Assembly: GCF_011045025.1 (NCBI RefSeq)
Contig: NZ_JAAKZX010000087.1
Location: 1 to 38,531 of the forward strand
Direction of reading: 5' to 3'
DNA: 38,531 nucleotides
Source: Streptomyces ureilyticus
GTDB taxonomy: Bacteria; Actinomycetota; Actinomycetes; Streptomycetales; Streptomycetaceae
In this document: in pieces, positions 1-7,549 of the stretch
Layout of the letters: every line of letters begins with the position of its first letter
Position numbering within the stretch: the first letter of the stretch is position 1
Program-made: the position numbers and the translations under genes
Notes under the pieces: model-generated
Databases searched by the model: none
Seen by the model: the letters and a program-made list of their open reading frames with translations, nothing else
What the model was told of the DNA's origin: nothing

Positions 1-91
1 GCCCCGGACCCCGTTCGGGGGCCAGCCCCCGGACCCCCGCTCCTCAAACTCCCCCCAGCTACCGCTGGGGGGAGACCCCCAAGGGGCTGAG
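1..91 (-). repeat. GC-rich intergenic palindromic repeat, copy 1
   Basis: This stretch is made of short GC-rich hairpins such as CCCCCAGCTACCGCTGGGGG. Read on the minus strand it matches the block at 203-345: both contain CAGCGGTAGCTGGGGG followed by GAGTTTGAGGA, and both contain GGGGTC-type stems. The two copies therefore face each other as an inverted pair. Such dispersed repeats are common between Streptomyces genes. No coding sequence is supported in 1-363, and 92-202 shows nothing recognisable. Confidence 0.6.
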
Positions 92-202
92 TTCGCAAAC
101 GCCGGAGGGGCTGAATTTGCGCGTCCCTGAGCTGACTTCCGAGACTGAGGTCGGTTCGGCTGCCCTGGCGGAACTTCGCAGCGCAGGCCCGTATCAATCA
201 GC

Positions 203-345
203 CCGTCTGGGGGCACCTCCCAGCGGTAGCTGGGGGAGTTTGAGGACGAGGCCGCCAGGCCGATAGCGGGGTCTGGGGCGCAGCCCCAGCGGGGTCCAGG
301 GGCGGAGCCCCTTGGTATGGGACGGGTAAGGGCGGCGGGGGCGAA
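203..345 (+). repeat. GC-rich intergenic palindromic repeat, copy 2
   Basis: It begins with CTGGGGGCACCTCCC (207-221), then CAGCGGTAGC and TGGGGGAG, followed by strong hairpins CTGGGGC-GCA-GCCCCAG (273-289) and GGGGC-GGA-GCCCC. It lies just downstream of the minus-strand DUF3097 gene and could end its transcription. A degenerate relative of the 266-342 part lies at 17529-17600, and the CTGGGGGCACCTCCC core recurs inside the RNase Z gene. Confidence 0.65.
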
Positions 346-363
346 TCCCGCTGCACGCAGCCG

Positions 364-1167
364 TCACTCCGGCGCCGTGACGAAGTCGATCAGGTGCTCC
401 ACCGAGCCCAGAAGTTCCGGTTCCAGGTCCTTGTAAGAGCGCACCGAGCCAAGGATCCGTTCCCACGCCGCGCCCGTGTTCTCCGGCCACCCAAGCGCCC
501 GGCACACGCCCGTCTTCCAGTCCTGTCCGCGGGGGACCCGGGGCCATCCCGCGATGCCCACGGACGCCGGCTTCACGGCCTCCCAGACGTCGATGTACGG
601 ATGGCCGACGACCAGCGCGTATTCACTTGTCACCGCCTCCGCGATACGCGACTCCTTGCTGCCGGGCACCAGGTGGTCGACCAGGACGCCCAGGCGGGCA
701 TCGGGGCCGGGGGCGAATTCGGCCACGATCGACGGGAGGTCGTCGATGCCCTCCAGGTATTCCACGACTACGCCCTCGATGCGTAGGTCGTCGCCCCACA
801 CCTTTTCGACCAGTTCCGCGTCGTGGCGCCCCTCCACGTAGATGCGTCCGGCACGGGCCACACGGGCGCGGGCGCCGGGGACGGCCACCGAGCCGGATGC
901 CGTACGCGTGGGACGTACCGGCGCCGACGACGGACGTACGAGCGTCACCACCCGGCCCTCCAGCAGGAACCCGCGCGGCTCGAGCGGGAACACCCGGTGC
1001 TTGCCGAAGCGGTCCTCCAGCGTGACCGTGGCCGCCTCGCAGCGGATCACGGCGCCGCAGAAGCCGGTGCCGGGCTCCTCGACGACCAGGCCGGGCTCGG
1101 CCGGGACCTCCGGTACGGGCCCGCGCTTCTTCCAGGGAGGAGTCAGGTCCGGTGAGTACTGGCGCAT
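364..1167 (-). CDS. DUF3097 family protein
   Basis: This 267-residue protein matches the actinobacterial DUF3097 family, which has no established function. The start at 1167 is chosen because the recognisable family sequence begins MRQYSPDLTPPWKKRG; the open frame runs further upstream but that part is antisense to the neighbouring gene and low in quality. The N-terminal part looks like a small beta-rich domain. The centre carries VEGRHDAELVEKVWGDDLR, then VDHLVPGSKE and VVGHPYIDVWEAVKP, which resembles a Toprim-like fold (inference from the glycine/acidic pattern). No signal peptide or membrane segment is visible. It is codirectional with the upstream metallo-hydrolase, which ends 31 bases before it. 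Confidence 0.88.
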   Translation of the reverse strand: MRQYSPDLTPPWKKRGPVPEVPAEPGLVVEEPGTGFCGAVIRCEAATVTLEDRFGKHRVFPLEPRGFLLEGRVVTLVRPSSAPVRPTRTASGSVAVPGARARVARAGRIYVEGRHDAELVEKVWGDDLRIEGVVVEYLEGIDDLPSIVAEFAPGPDARLGVLVDHLVPGSKESRIAEAVTSEYALVVGHPYIDVWEAVKPASVGIAGWPRVPRGQDWKTGVCRALGWPENTGAAWERILGSVRSYKDLEPELLGSVEHLIDFVTAPE

Positions 1168-1198
1168 TCGGCAGACGATACCGATATGACCACGACCT

Positions 1199-2095
1199 TC
1201 ACGACACAGCGAAACGCCTTGCCAGCGCGTCCCGTTGTGCCCGGACGAAGGCCGCGTCCACCGCGGTGCCGTGCCCCGGGACGTACACCGCGTCCTCGCC
1301 GCCCAGGGCCAGCAGCCGGTCCAGGGCCGCGGGCCAGTGGGACGGTACGGCGTCGGGGCCGGCCTGAGGTTCGCCGGACTCCTCGACCAGGTCGCCGCAG
1401 AAGACGACCTCGGGGGCCTCGGAAGCCTCGGCGGAGGGGGCCGCACCAGGCCTGCCGGGGGATCCGGGCCTGCCAGGGCTGCCGGCGGTGCCAGCCAAGC
1501 CGTGCCTGCCGTGCCCGGCGGGAACCAGCACCGCCAGATCGTGAGGCGTATGACCAGGCCCCACGTTCGCCAGCAGGACCTGTCGCCCGCCGCCCAGGTC
1601 CAGGGTCCACTCGCCGGACACCAGGTGCCGCGGCCGGACGAGGAGATCCGCCGCTTCGGCCGCCTCGCGCGGATCGGCGCCGTTGCGTACGGCGTCCGCG
1701 CGCAGCTCGTCGCGGTCGTGGACGAGTACCCGGTCCACGCCCACCGCCCCGAAGACCTCGACCCCCGCGAAGGCCGCCGTCCCGAGGACATGGTCGAAGT
1801 GCGGGTGCGTGAGCGCGAGATGGGTCACCCTGCCACCCCCGAGGAGCCCTTGCGCCTCCGTACGCAGCCGTACGCCCTCCCGCACACTCGACCCCGCGTC
1901 GATCATGAGCGCCGCACCCTCGCCCACGACAAGACCGACCGTGCAGTCCCACACGGGAAGACGGCACCGCCCGACCCCGGGTGCCAGCTCCTCCCACCCC
2001 GCCTCCGCCCAGACCGTGTTCAGCATCGCGCGGACTCTTCCCAAGTCACCGTCATGCAACGACGCTAGCTGTATGTCCCCGACAGAGCAGGACAT
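1199..2095 (-). CDS. MBL-fold metallo-hydrolase
   Basis: A 298-residue metallo-beta-lactamase-fold protein. The zinc-binding signature is THPHFDHVLG, and later conserved histidines lie in GPGHTPHD, and in the C-terminal VPGHGTAVD, which is typical of glyoxalase-II-like hydrolases. The substrate cannot be told from sequence. The start at 2095 has GAGGTG seven bases upstream; a second ATG at 2026 (MLNTVWAEAG) also has a purine-rich stretch before it and may be used. Between two core strands there is a collagen-like low-complexity stretch (GSPGRPGSPGRPG, then alanine/serine-rich), not expected in the fold and probably an expanded loop. It is transcribed divergently from hrcA. Confidence 0.85.
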   Translation of the reverse strand: MSCSVGDIQLASLHDGDLGRVRAMLNTVWAEAGWEELAPGVGRCRLPVWDCTVGLVVGEGAALMIDAGSSVREGVRLRTEAQGLLGGGRVTHLALTHPHFDHVLGTAAFAGVEVFGAVGVDRVLVHDRDELRADAVRNGADPREAAEAADLLVRPRHLVSGEWTLDLGGGRQVLLANVGPGHTPHDLAVLVPAGHGRHGLAGTAGSPGRPGSPGRPGAAPSAEASEAPEVVFCGDLVEESGEPQAGPDAVPSHWPAALDRLLALGGEDAVYVPGHGTAVDAAFVRAQRDALARRFAVS

Positions 2096-2131
2096 GCCCG
2101 TACACCTCGGATCAGCGGCTCAGGTCCGCCC

Positions 2132-2162
2132 TTGCCGGGGCCGTACCCGACGGCCGTACACT
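2132..2162 (+). promoter_or_regulatory. Putative hrcA-dnaJ2 promoter
   Basis: TTGCCG (2132-2137) and TACACT (2157-2162) resemble -35 and -10 boxes of the vegetative sigma factor, with a rather long 19-base spacer. The predicted transcription start falls at the beginning of the CIRCE element, the arrangement expected for HrcA-repressed promoters. The -10 box is the stronger part of the match. Confidence 0.5.
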
Positions 2163-2174
2163 TGAGCCGGGATG

Positions 2175-2201
2175 CTGGCACTCGTGCGCGCTGAGTGCCA
2201 A
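2175..2201 (+). promoter_or_regulatory. CIRCE operator (HrcA binding site)
   Basis: An inverted repeat CTGGCACTC, nine-base spacer, GAGTGCCAA. It matches the CIRCE consensus TTAGCACTC-N9-GAGTGCTAA with the correct arm and spacer lengths. It lies between the putative -10 box and the hrcA start, so HrcA bound here would block its own operon. That HrcA binds CIRCE is established for the family; its use here is inferred from position. Confidence 0.93.
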
Positions 2202-2237
2202 GCGAAGAACACGGGAGACCAGCTGGAGGTGTGCGCG

Positions 2238-3254
2238 ATGCTCAGTGAACGCAGGCTCGAAGTGCTTCGCGCCATCGTCCAGGACTACGTGGGCACGGAA
2301 GAGCCGGTGGGTTCCAAGGCGCTCACCGAGCGGCACAGCCTCGGGGTCTCCCCGGCGACGGTGCGCAACGACATGGCGGCGCTGGAGGACGAGGGCTACA
2401 TCGCGCAGCCGCACACCAGCGCCGGACGCATCCCCACGGACAAGGGCTACCGCCTCTTCGTCGACAAGCTCGCGGGCGTCAAGCCGATGACGGCGCCCGA
2501 GCGACGGGCGATCCAGAATTTCCTCGACGGCGCCGTCGATCTGGACGACGTGGTGGGCCGGACCGTACGGCTGCTGGCGCAGCTCACCCGGCAGGTCGCC
2601 GTGGTGCAGTACCCCTCGCTGACGCGCTCGACGGTGCGGCACGTGGAGCTGCTGTCGCTGGCTCCGGCCCGCGTCATGCTCGTACTGATCACGGACACCG
2701 GACGGGTCGAGCAGCGCATGGTCGACTGCCCGGCGCCGTTCGGGGAGACGTCTCTGGCGGATCTGCGCGCGCGGCTCAACAGCCGGGTCGCGGGACGCCG
2801 TTTCGCGGACGTCCCGCAGCTGGTGCAGGACCTGCCGGAGGCCTTCGAGGCCGAGGACCGCGGCACGGTCTCGACGGTGCTCTCCACTCTGCTGGAGACG
2901 CTCGTCGAGGAGACCGAGGAGCGGCTGATGATCGGCGGCACCGCCAATCTCACCCGCTTCGGACATGACTTTCCCCTCACGATCCGGCCCGTTCTGGAAG
3001 CATTGGAGGAGCAGGTCGTCCTGCTCAAACTCCTTGGTGAGGCAAGCGATTCGGGCATGACGGTGCGGATCGGTCATGAGAACGCCTATGAGGGACTCAA
3101 CTCCACGTCGGTCGTCTCTGTCGGTTACGGTTCGGGCGGCGAGGCAGTAGCCAAACTCGGCGTGGTCGGACCGACCCGCATGGATTACCCGGGAACGATG
3201 GGAGCGGTACGAGCGGTGGCACGGTACGTCGGACAGATCCTGGCGGAGTCGTAA
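2238..3254 (+). CDS. hrcA: Heat-inducible transcriptional repressor HrcA
   Basis: HrcA is the repressor of class I heat-shock genes; it binds CIRCE and is kept active by the GroEL chaperonin. This protein has 338 residues, the usual length. The N-terminal winged helix carries SERRLEVLRAIVQDYVGTEE and the following GSKALTERHSLGVSPATVRNDMAALEDEGY recognition region. The rest is the dimerisation and inserted domains typical of the family. The start at 2238 is fixed by GGAGGT seven bases upstream and by the conserved MLSERRLEVL beginning; the longer open frame would run through the CIRCE element. Its TAA stop directly abuts the GTG of dnaJ2, so the two are co-translated. Confidence 0.97.
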   Translation: MLSERRLEVLRAIVQDYVGTEEPVGSKALTERHSLGVSPATVRNDMAALEDEGYIAQPHTSAGRIPTDKGYRLFVDKLAGVKPMTAPERRAIQNFLDGAVDLDDVVGRTVRLLAQLTRQVAVVQYPSLTRSTVRHVELLSLAPARVMLVLITDTGRVEQRMVDCPAPFGETSLADLRARLNSRVAGRRFADVPQLVQDLPEAFEAEDRGTVSTVLSTLLETLVEETEERLMIGGTANLTRFGHDFPLTIRPVLEALEEQVVLLKLLGEASDSGMTVRIGHENAYEGLNSTSVVSVGYGSGGEAVAKLGVVGPTRMDYPGTMGAVRAVARYVGQILAES

Positions 3255-4391
3255 GTGGCCACGGACTACTACGCCGTACTCGGCGTGCGCCGCGATGCGT
3301 CACAGGACGAGATCAAGAAGGCTTTCCGGAGACTCGCACGCGAGCTGCATCCGGACGTCAATCCCGATCCGAAGACGCAGGAGCGGTTCAAGGAGATCAA
3401 CGCCGCGTACGAGGTGTTGTCGGACCCGCAGAAGAAGCAGGTCTACGACCTCGGCGGCGACCCGTTGTCCCAGGCGGCCGGCGGCGGCCCGGGCGGCTTC
3501 GGCGCGGGCGGCTTCGGGAACTTCTCGGACATCATGGACGCGTTCTTCGGTACGGCGTCCCAGCGGGGCCCGCGCTCGCGCACCCGGCGCGGCCAGGACG
3601 CGATGATCCGTCTGGACGTCGAGCTCGACGAGGCGGCCTTCGGGACGACGAAGGACATCCAGGTCGACACGGCCATCGTCTGCACCACGTGCAGCGGCGA
3701 GGGCGCGGCTCCGGGTACCTCAGCGCAGACGTGTGACATGTGCCGTGGCCGCGGTGAGGTCTCGCAGGTCACGCGGTCCTTCCTCGGCCAGGTCATGACG
3801 TCCCGGCCCTGCCCGCAGTGCCAGGGCTTCGGCACGGTCGTACCGAACCCGTGCCCGGAGTGCGCGGGCGACGGACGCGTACGCTCCCGCCGGACCCTGA
3901 CCGTGAAGATCCCGGCCGGTGTCGACAACGGCACGCGGATCCAGCTCGCCGGAGAGGGCGAGGTCGGCCCCGGCGGCGGACCCGCCGGTGACCTCTACGT
4001 CGAGATCCACGAGGTCCCGCACCCCGCCTTCCAGCGCCGCGGCGACGATCTGCACTGCACGGTCACCCTCCCGATGACCGCGGCGTCGCTCGGCACGAAG
4101 GTCCCGCTGGAGACGCTCGACGGCATGGAGGAGATCGACATCCGCCCCGGCACCCAGTCCGGCCAGTCGATCCCGCTGCACGGCCGCGGTGTCACGCATC
4201 TGCGCGGCGGCGGTCGCGGCGACCTCATCGTGCACGTCGAGGTCCAGACTCCGAGCAAGCTCGACGTGGAGCAGGAGCGGCTGCTGCGCGAGCTGGCGAA
4301 GCTGCGGGGGGAGGAACGGCCTACGGGGCAGTTCCAGCCTGGGCAGCAAGGGCTCTTCTCGCGCCTTAAGGACGCGTTCAACGGGCGCTGA
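3255..4391 (+). CDS. dnaJ2: Molecular chaperone DnaJ (DnaJ2)
   Basis: A type I J-domain co-chaperone of DnaK, 378 residues. The J-domain at about residues 1-65 contains the invariant HPD (ELHPDVNPDP). A glycine/phenylalanine-rich linker follows (GGPGGFGAGGFGNF). Four zinc-binding CxxCxGxG-type repeats are seen as CTTCSGEG, CDMCRGRG, CPQCQGFG and CPECAGDG, then the C-terminal peptide-binding domain. The GTG start immediately follows the hrcA stop, giving the hrcA-dnaJ2 pair typical of actinobacteria, in which the second DnaJ is HrcA-controlled. The last 57 bases are duplicated downstream with only synonymous changes. This copy uses codons uncommon for the organism near its end, such as CTT and CAA. 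Confidence 0.96.
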   Translation: MATDYYAVLGVRRDASQDEIKKAFRRLARELHPDVNPDPKTQERFKEINAAYEVLSDPQKKQVYDLGGDPLSQAAGGGPGGFGAGGFGNFSDIMDAFFGTASQRGPRSRTRRGQDAMIRLDVELDEAAFGTTKDIQVDTAIVCTTCSGEGAAPGTSAQTCDMCRGRGEVSQVTRSFLGQVMTSRPCPQCQGFGTVVPNPCPECAGDGRVRSRRTLTVKIPAGVDNGTRIQLAGEGEVGPGGGPAGDLYVEIHEVPHPAFQRRGDDLHCTVTLPMTAASLGTKVPLETLDGMEEIDIRPGTQSGQSIPLHGRGVTHLRGGGRGDLIVHVEVQTPSKLDVEQERLLRELAKLRGEERPTGQFQPGQQGLFSRLKDAFNGR

Positions 4392-4471
4392 CGGTGGGCG
4401 GACTGGTCGGCCGGGGGTCCGGCCCGCCGCGCAGCGGCAATGGGATGCAGCGGCCCCCGGGTGAGCACAGT

Positions 4472-4528
4472 CAGCCTGGGCAGCAGGGTCTGTTCTCGCG
4501 GCTGAAGGATGCCTTCAACGGTCGCTGA
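4472..4528 (+). pseudogene. Duplicated 3' end of dnaJ2
   Basis: This stretch encodes QPGQQGLFSRLKDAFNGR and a TGA stop, exactly the last 18 residues of DnaJ2 encoded at 4335-4391. The two copies have the same length and differ at 8 of 57 bases, all in third codon positions and all silent. Upstream in the same frame the codons read RPPGEHS before QPGQQ, faintly like the RPTGQF of the real gene, with an in-frame ATG at 4445 but no ribosome binding site. A further 15-base piece (TTCTCGCGGCTGAAG) of this copy recurs at 4539-4553. It looks like the displaced tail of a divergent dnaJ allele rather than a gene. Confidence 0.8.
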
Positions 4529-4561
4529 GGGCGTGTCTTTCTCGCGGCTGAAGCATGTCTC

Positions 4562-4606
4562 CGGAGGCCTCTGAGTGCGGCTTGTTCTCGTGCCCAGAGG
4601 CCTTCG
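4562..4606 (+). terminator. Putative terminator of hrcA-dnaJ2
   Basis: A stem of about 12 base pairs, CGGAGGCCTCTG (4562-4573) with CAGAGGCCTTCG (4595-4606) and one G-T pair, around a 21-base loop. It follows the duplicated dnaJ tail by about 30 bases, where the terminator of the original gene end would be expected. There is no T-tract, as is usual in Streptomyces. Confidence 0.5.
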
Positions 4607-4697
4607 TCATGGGCGCTGACCGGCGCCCATTCCCGTGGCGTATGCCAGCTGGAAGGCCGGATTCGGTCCTCTTGGAGGGACGTGACAACATGCCGTC

Positions 4698-5780
4698 ATG
4701 TCCTCCGCACTGACCGATCTTTTCCCTCTTCCGATCGTGCAGGCCCCGATGGCGGGCGGCGTCTCCGTGCCGCAGCTCGCCGCGGCCGTGTCCGGGGCAG
4801 GGGGGCTCGGTTTTCTCGCCGCCGGCTACAAAACGGCCGACGGCATGTACCAGGAGATCAAGCAGCTGCGCGGGGCGACGAACCGGCCTTTCGGCGTGAA
4901 CCTCTTCATGCCGCAGCCCGAGTACGCAGACCCCGCCACCGTCGAGGTCTACGCCAACCAGCTGGCCGGCGAGTCCGCCTGGTACGAGACCAAGCTGGGC
5001 GATCCCGACAGCGGACGTGACGACGGCTACGACGCCAAACTCGCCGTACTCCTCGACAACCCGGTGCCGATCGTCTCCTTCCACTTCGGCTGCCCCACGC
5101 GCGAGGTCCTGGACTCCCTCGCCCGCGCCGGCACGTTCACCATGGTCACCGCGACCACCGTCGAGGAGGCGCAGGCCGTGCAGCGGGCGGGCGCCGACGC
5201 GGTGATCGTGCAGGGTGTCGAGGCGGGCGGCCACCAGGGCACCCACCGCGACAACCCCGAGACGGACGGCGCCGGCATCGGACTGCTCTCCCTGATCGCA
5301 CAGGTCCGCGAGGCCGTGCAGATCCCGATCGTCGCGGCCGGCGGCATCATGCGCGGCGGCCAGATCGTCGGCGCGCTCGCCGCGGGCGCCACCGCCGCCC
5401 AGCTCGGTACGGCCTTCCTCGCCACCCACGAGTCCGGCGCGAACGCCCTGCACAAGCAGGCGCTCACCAACCCCCTCTTCGTACGTACGGAGCTGACCCG
5501 CGCCTTCTCCGGCCGCCCGGCCCGCGGCCTGGTGAACCGCTTCCTGCGCGAGCACGGCCCGTACGCCCCCGCCGCGTACCCCCAGATCCACCACCTCACC
5601 TCCGGTCTGCGCAAGGCGGCGGCCAAGGCGGGGGACGCGCAGGGGATGGCGCTGTGGGCGGGGCAGGGGCACCGGCTCGCCCGCGATCTGCCGGCGCAGC
5701 AGCTGGTCGAGGTGCTCGCGGACGAGATCGCCGAGGCGAAGGCGGCCCTTGCGGCGCTGCCCGGCGGGAGTGCCGGCTGA
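4698..5780 (+). CDS. Nitronate monooxygenase (FMN-dependent)
   Basis: A 360-residue TIM-barrel flavoprotein of the 2-nitropropane dioxygenase / nitronate monooxygenase family, which oxidises alkyl nitronates using FMN. The N-terminal LPIVQAPMAGGVSVPQLAAAV with GGLGFLAAGY is the usual first strand and FMN-contacting region. FGVNLFMP follows, and VQGVEAGGHQGTH holds the proposed catalytic histidine. IVAAGGIMRGGQIVGALAAGATAAQLGTAF is the phosphate-binding end of the barrel. The start has a GGAGGG at 4674-4679, further upstream than usual (18 bases), so the start is likely but not certain. Its stop overlaps the rsmE start by one base, suggesting coupling. The true substrate is unknown. Confidence 0.92.
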   Translation: MSSALTDLFPLPIVQAPMAGGVSVPQLAAAVSGAGGLGFLAAGYKTADGMYQEIKQLRGATNRPFGVNLFMPQPEYADPATVEVYANQLAGESAWYETKLGDPDSGRDDGYDAKLAVLLDNPVPIVSFHFGCPTREVLDSLARAGTFTMVTATTVEEAQAVQRAGADAVIVQGVEAGGHQGTHRDNPETDGAGIGLLSLIAQVREAVQIPIVAAGGIMRGGQIVGALAAGATAAQLGTAFLATHESGANALHKQALTNPLFVRTELTRAFSGRPARGLVNRFLREHGPYAPAAYPQIHHLTSGLRKAAAKAGDAQGMALWAGQGHRLARDLPAQQLVEVLADEIAEAKAALAALPGGSAG

Positions 5781-6526
5781 TGACCGCGCCGGTGTTCGTG
5801 GTGGACGCGGTGCCGACGGGCCCGGAGTTCGTCCTCGACGGCCCCGAGGGGCGGCACGCCGTGTCCGTGAAACGGCTCCGGCCGGGCGAGGACGTGGTCC
5901 TGACGGACGGCTGCGGACGCTGGACGGAGGGCATGGTGAAGGCCGCCGAGGGCAAGGACCGGCTGGTGGTCGCAGAACTCCACGAGGTCCACGAAGAGCC
6001 GGAGCCGACGCCCCGTATCACCGTCGTCCAGGCCCTTCCGAAGGGCGACCGGGGCGAACTCGCCGTCGAGACGATGACGGAGACGGGCGTCGACGAGATC
6101 GTCCCCTGGTCCGCCGCCCGCTGCATCACGCAGTGGAAGGGCGAGCGGGGCCTCAAATCCCTCGCCAAGTGGCGGGCGACGGCGAGGGAGGCGGGCAAAC
6201 AGTCACGCCGGGTCCGCTTCCCCCACATCACGGACCCGATGACGACGAAGCAGGTCGCCGCATTCCTCACCACAGCGGACTTCGCGGCGGTCCTCCACGA
6301 GGACCGCTCCCACCCGAGCGAGCCCCTCGCCACCGCCGAACTCCCCGCCTCCGGCTCGATCGTGCTCGTGGTGGGGCCTGAAGGGGGCGTGTCTCCGGAG
6401 GAGTTGGCGGCTTTCGCCGATGCGGGGGCGGGAGCGTACCGGCTGGGGCGCAGTGTCCTGCGTACGTCGACGGCGGGCACGGCGGCGACGGCACTGCTGC
6501 TGGGGCGCACGGGACGGTGGTCGTGA
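5780..6526 (+). CDS. rsmE: 16S rRNA (uracil-1498-N3) methyltransferase
   Basis: RsmE methylates N3 of U1498 of 16S rRNA using S-adenosylmethionine. The 248-residue length fits. An N-terminal PUA-like domain (EGRHAVSVKRLRPGEDVVLTDG) precedes a SPOUT methyltransferase domain. The knot that binds the cofactor is visible as LVVGPEGGVSPEEL and LGRSVLRTSTAGTAA. The motif ALPKGDRGELAVETMTETGV is also typical. The ATG at 5780 overlaps the stop of the preceding gene (TGATG), and the protein begins at the expected place of the family. Confidence 0.95.
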   Translation: MTAPVFVVDAVPTGPEFVLDGPEGRHAVSVKRLRPGEDVVLTDGCGRWTEGMVKAAEGKDRLVVAELHEVHEEPEPTPRITVVQALPKGDRGELAVETMTETGVDEIVPWSAARCITQWKGERGLKSLAKWRATAREAGKQSRRVRFPHITDPMTTKQVAAFLTTADFAAVLHEDRSHPSEPLATAELPASGSIVLVVGPEGGVSPEELAAFADAGAGAYRLGRSVLRTSTAGTAATALLLGRTGRWS

Positions 6527-6622
6527 CCGCGACGCGATGTCGTCCATTCCGTCACCCATGGGCCGACGAGTTGGACAACGTCGTGCAGTGCGTCGAGGGC
6601 GACTCTGAATGAGCCGCCCCGA

Positions 6623-7186
6623 CTACGGTGCCTCGGGACGCAATCGAGGTACCCAATACTCCACGTCGGCCCGATAGGCGGCTGCTGTGACCAGCAGCAT
6701 CTTCTCGCCCCCGCTTGTGGACAGTTCCAGCCGACCGTCTTTGGCCGAGACGTCGACCTGTTCGCCGGTCCACCACTGCGCTCCGGGTTTACCGGTGATT
6801 GCGGAGCGGGCGAACACCGTGACTCTGCGATCCGTCACAACGACGATGACTTCGCCGTTCAGCATGAAGTACGGCAGACGTCCTGCCGCCCGACGCGCGG
6901 AGAAGACCAGCTTCAACTCCTCCCCATCCGCCAACCTCTCCTGGAGGTCACGAGACGGCCGAGACCGGCCCACCGTCACCAGGCTCGACGAGGCCCCGAG
7001 CAGCCGGTGCACCACCATCTGGAGGGCAAGGATTCCGGCCACCCAGCACACCGTCCACACCACGGAAATCCATGCGTCCCATCCGCTCAGCCACGGGTGC
7101 GTCAGAACGTAGATGGCCGCAAAGGCGACCAAGAACCGAAGAGCCATGCCCAGCAAGCCCTTGACCACGATCCACACGGTGTCCAT
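6623..7186 (-). CDS. Two-helix membrane protein with PH-like domain
   Basis: A 187-residue protein of unknown function. Two hydrophobic segments lie at about residues 5-28 (VKGLLGMALRFLVAFAAIYV) and 38-60 (ISVVWTVCWVAGILALQMVV). The soluble remainder is beta-rich: LKLVFSARRAAGRLPYFMLNGEVIVVVTDRRVTVFARS reads like a bacterial PH-like domain, and EYWVPRLRPEAP ends the protein. It starts three bases after the stop of the frameshifted small membrane gene, so it is probably the last gene of a three-gene minus-strand operon. It ends 96 bases from the convergent rsmE. The domain assignment is inference from pattern. Confidence 0.8.
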   Translation of the reverse strand: MDTVWIVVKGLLGMALRFLVAFAAIYVLTHPWLSGWDAWISVVWTVCWVAGILALQMVVHRLLGASSSLVTVGRSRPSRDLQERLADGEELKLVFSARRAAGRLPYFMLNGEVIVVVTDRRVTVFARSAITGKPGAQWWTGEQVDVSAKDGRLELSTSGGEKMLLVTAAAYRADVEYWVPRLRPEAP

Positions 7187-7189
7187 GGA

Positions 7190-7547
7190 TCAGCGACCGG
7201 GCCTCAGGCGATCGACCCAGCGGCCAAGGCGCCGTCGTGAGCGGTGGAGGCGCGGCCGCGTCGGTCGACGACCTTCCGCACCCACCTGGCCTGCTTCGCC
7301 GGCGCCACGCCTCCAGTGGTCATCAGGCGACAGGAGCGGCGCCTTGCGTTCTGCTTGGGCTCGGATCTCAACGTGAGATGCGTGAGCCGTGATGCGGAAC
7401 GCCTCCTCGTAGGAGGCCAGGGCCGCGCTCATGGCCAGCCCCGCCTGCGAGGCCCCGGCGGCGAATGCGTGCTGCCAGCCACGTAAAGAAGCCCAGCAGT
7501 GCGGCAAGGCCGCCGGCCAGGATCAGGAACGGTAAGAACGCGTCCAT
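7190..7547 (-). pseudogene. Small membrane protein, probable frameshift
   Basis: The start at 7547 encodes MDAFLPFLILAGGLAALLGF followed by FTWLAARIRRRGLAGGA, a clear N-terminal membrane helix and basic stop-transfer. That frame then degenerates and ends at 7368. The continuation is in another frame from about 7432: MSAALASYEEAFRITAHASH, then VEIRAQAERKAPLLSPDDHW, ending at 7190. Together they read like one Streptomyces small membrane protein of about 118 residues, broken by one extra base (or two missing) between about 7433 and 7460. The stop of the upstream gene is two bases before 7547 and the next gene starts three bases after 7190, so the locus sits exactly in an operon slot. It may instead be a sequencing error or two overlapping small genes. 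Confidence 0.6.
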
Positions 7548-7549
7548 GG

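Noticed and set aside
2172..2237. An earlier start for hrcA at 2172
   Set aside because: It would place the CIRCE operator inside the coding sequence; the ATG at 2238 has an ideal GGAGGT and the conserved N-terminus.
4189..4464. A short plus-strand gene overlapping the end of dnaJ2
   Set aside because: It is in a different frame from the duplicated tail, has no ribosome binding site and is Arg/Ser-rich noise.
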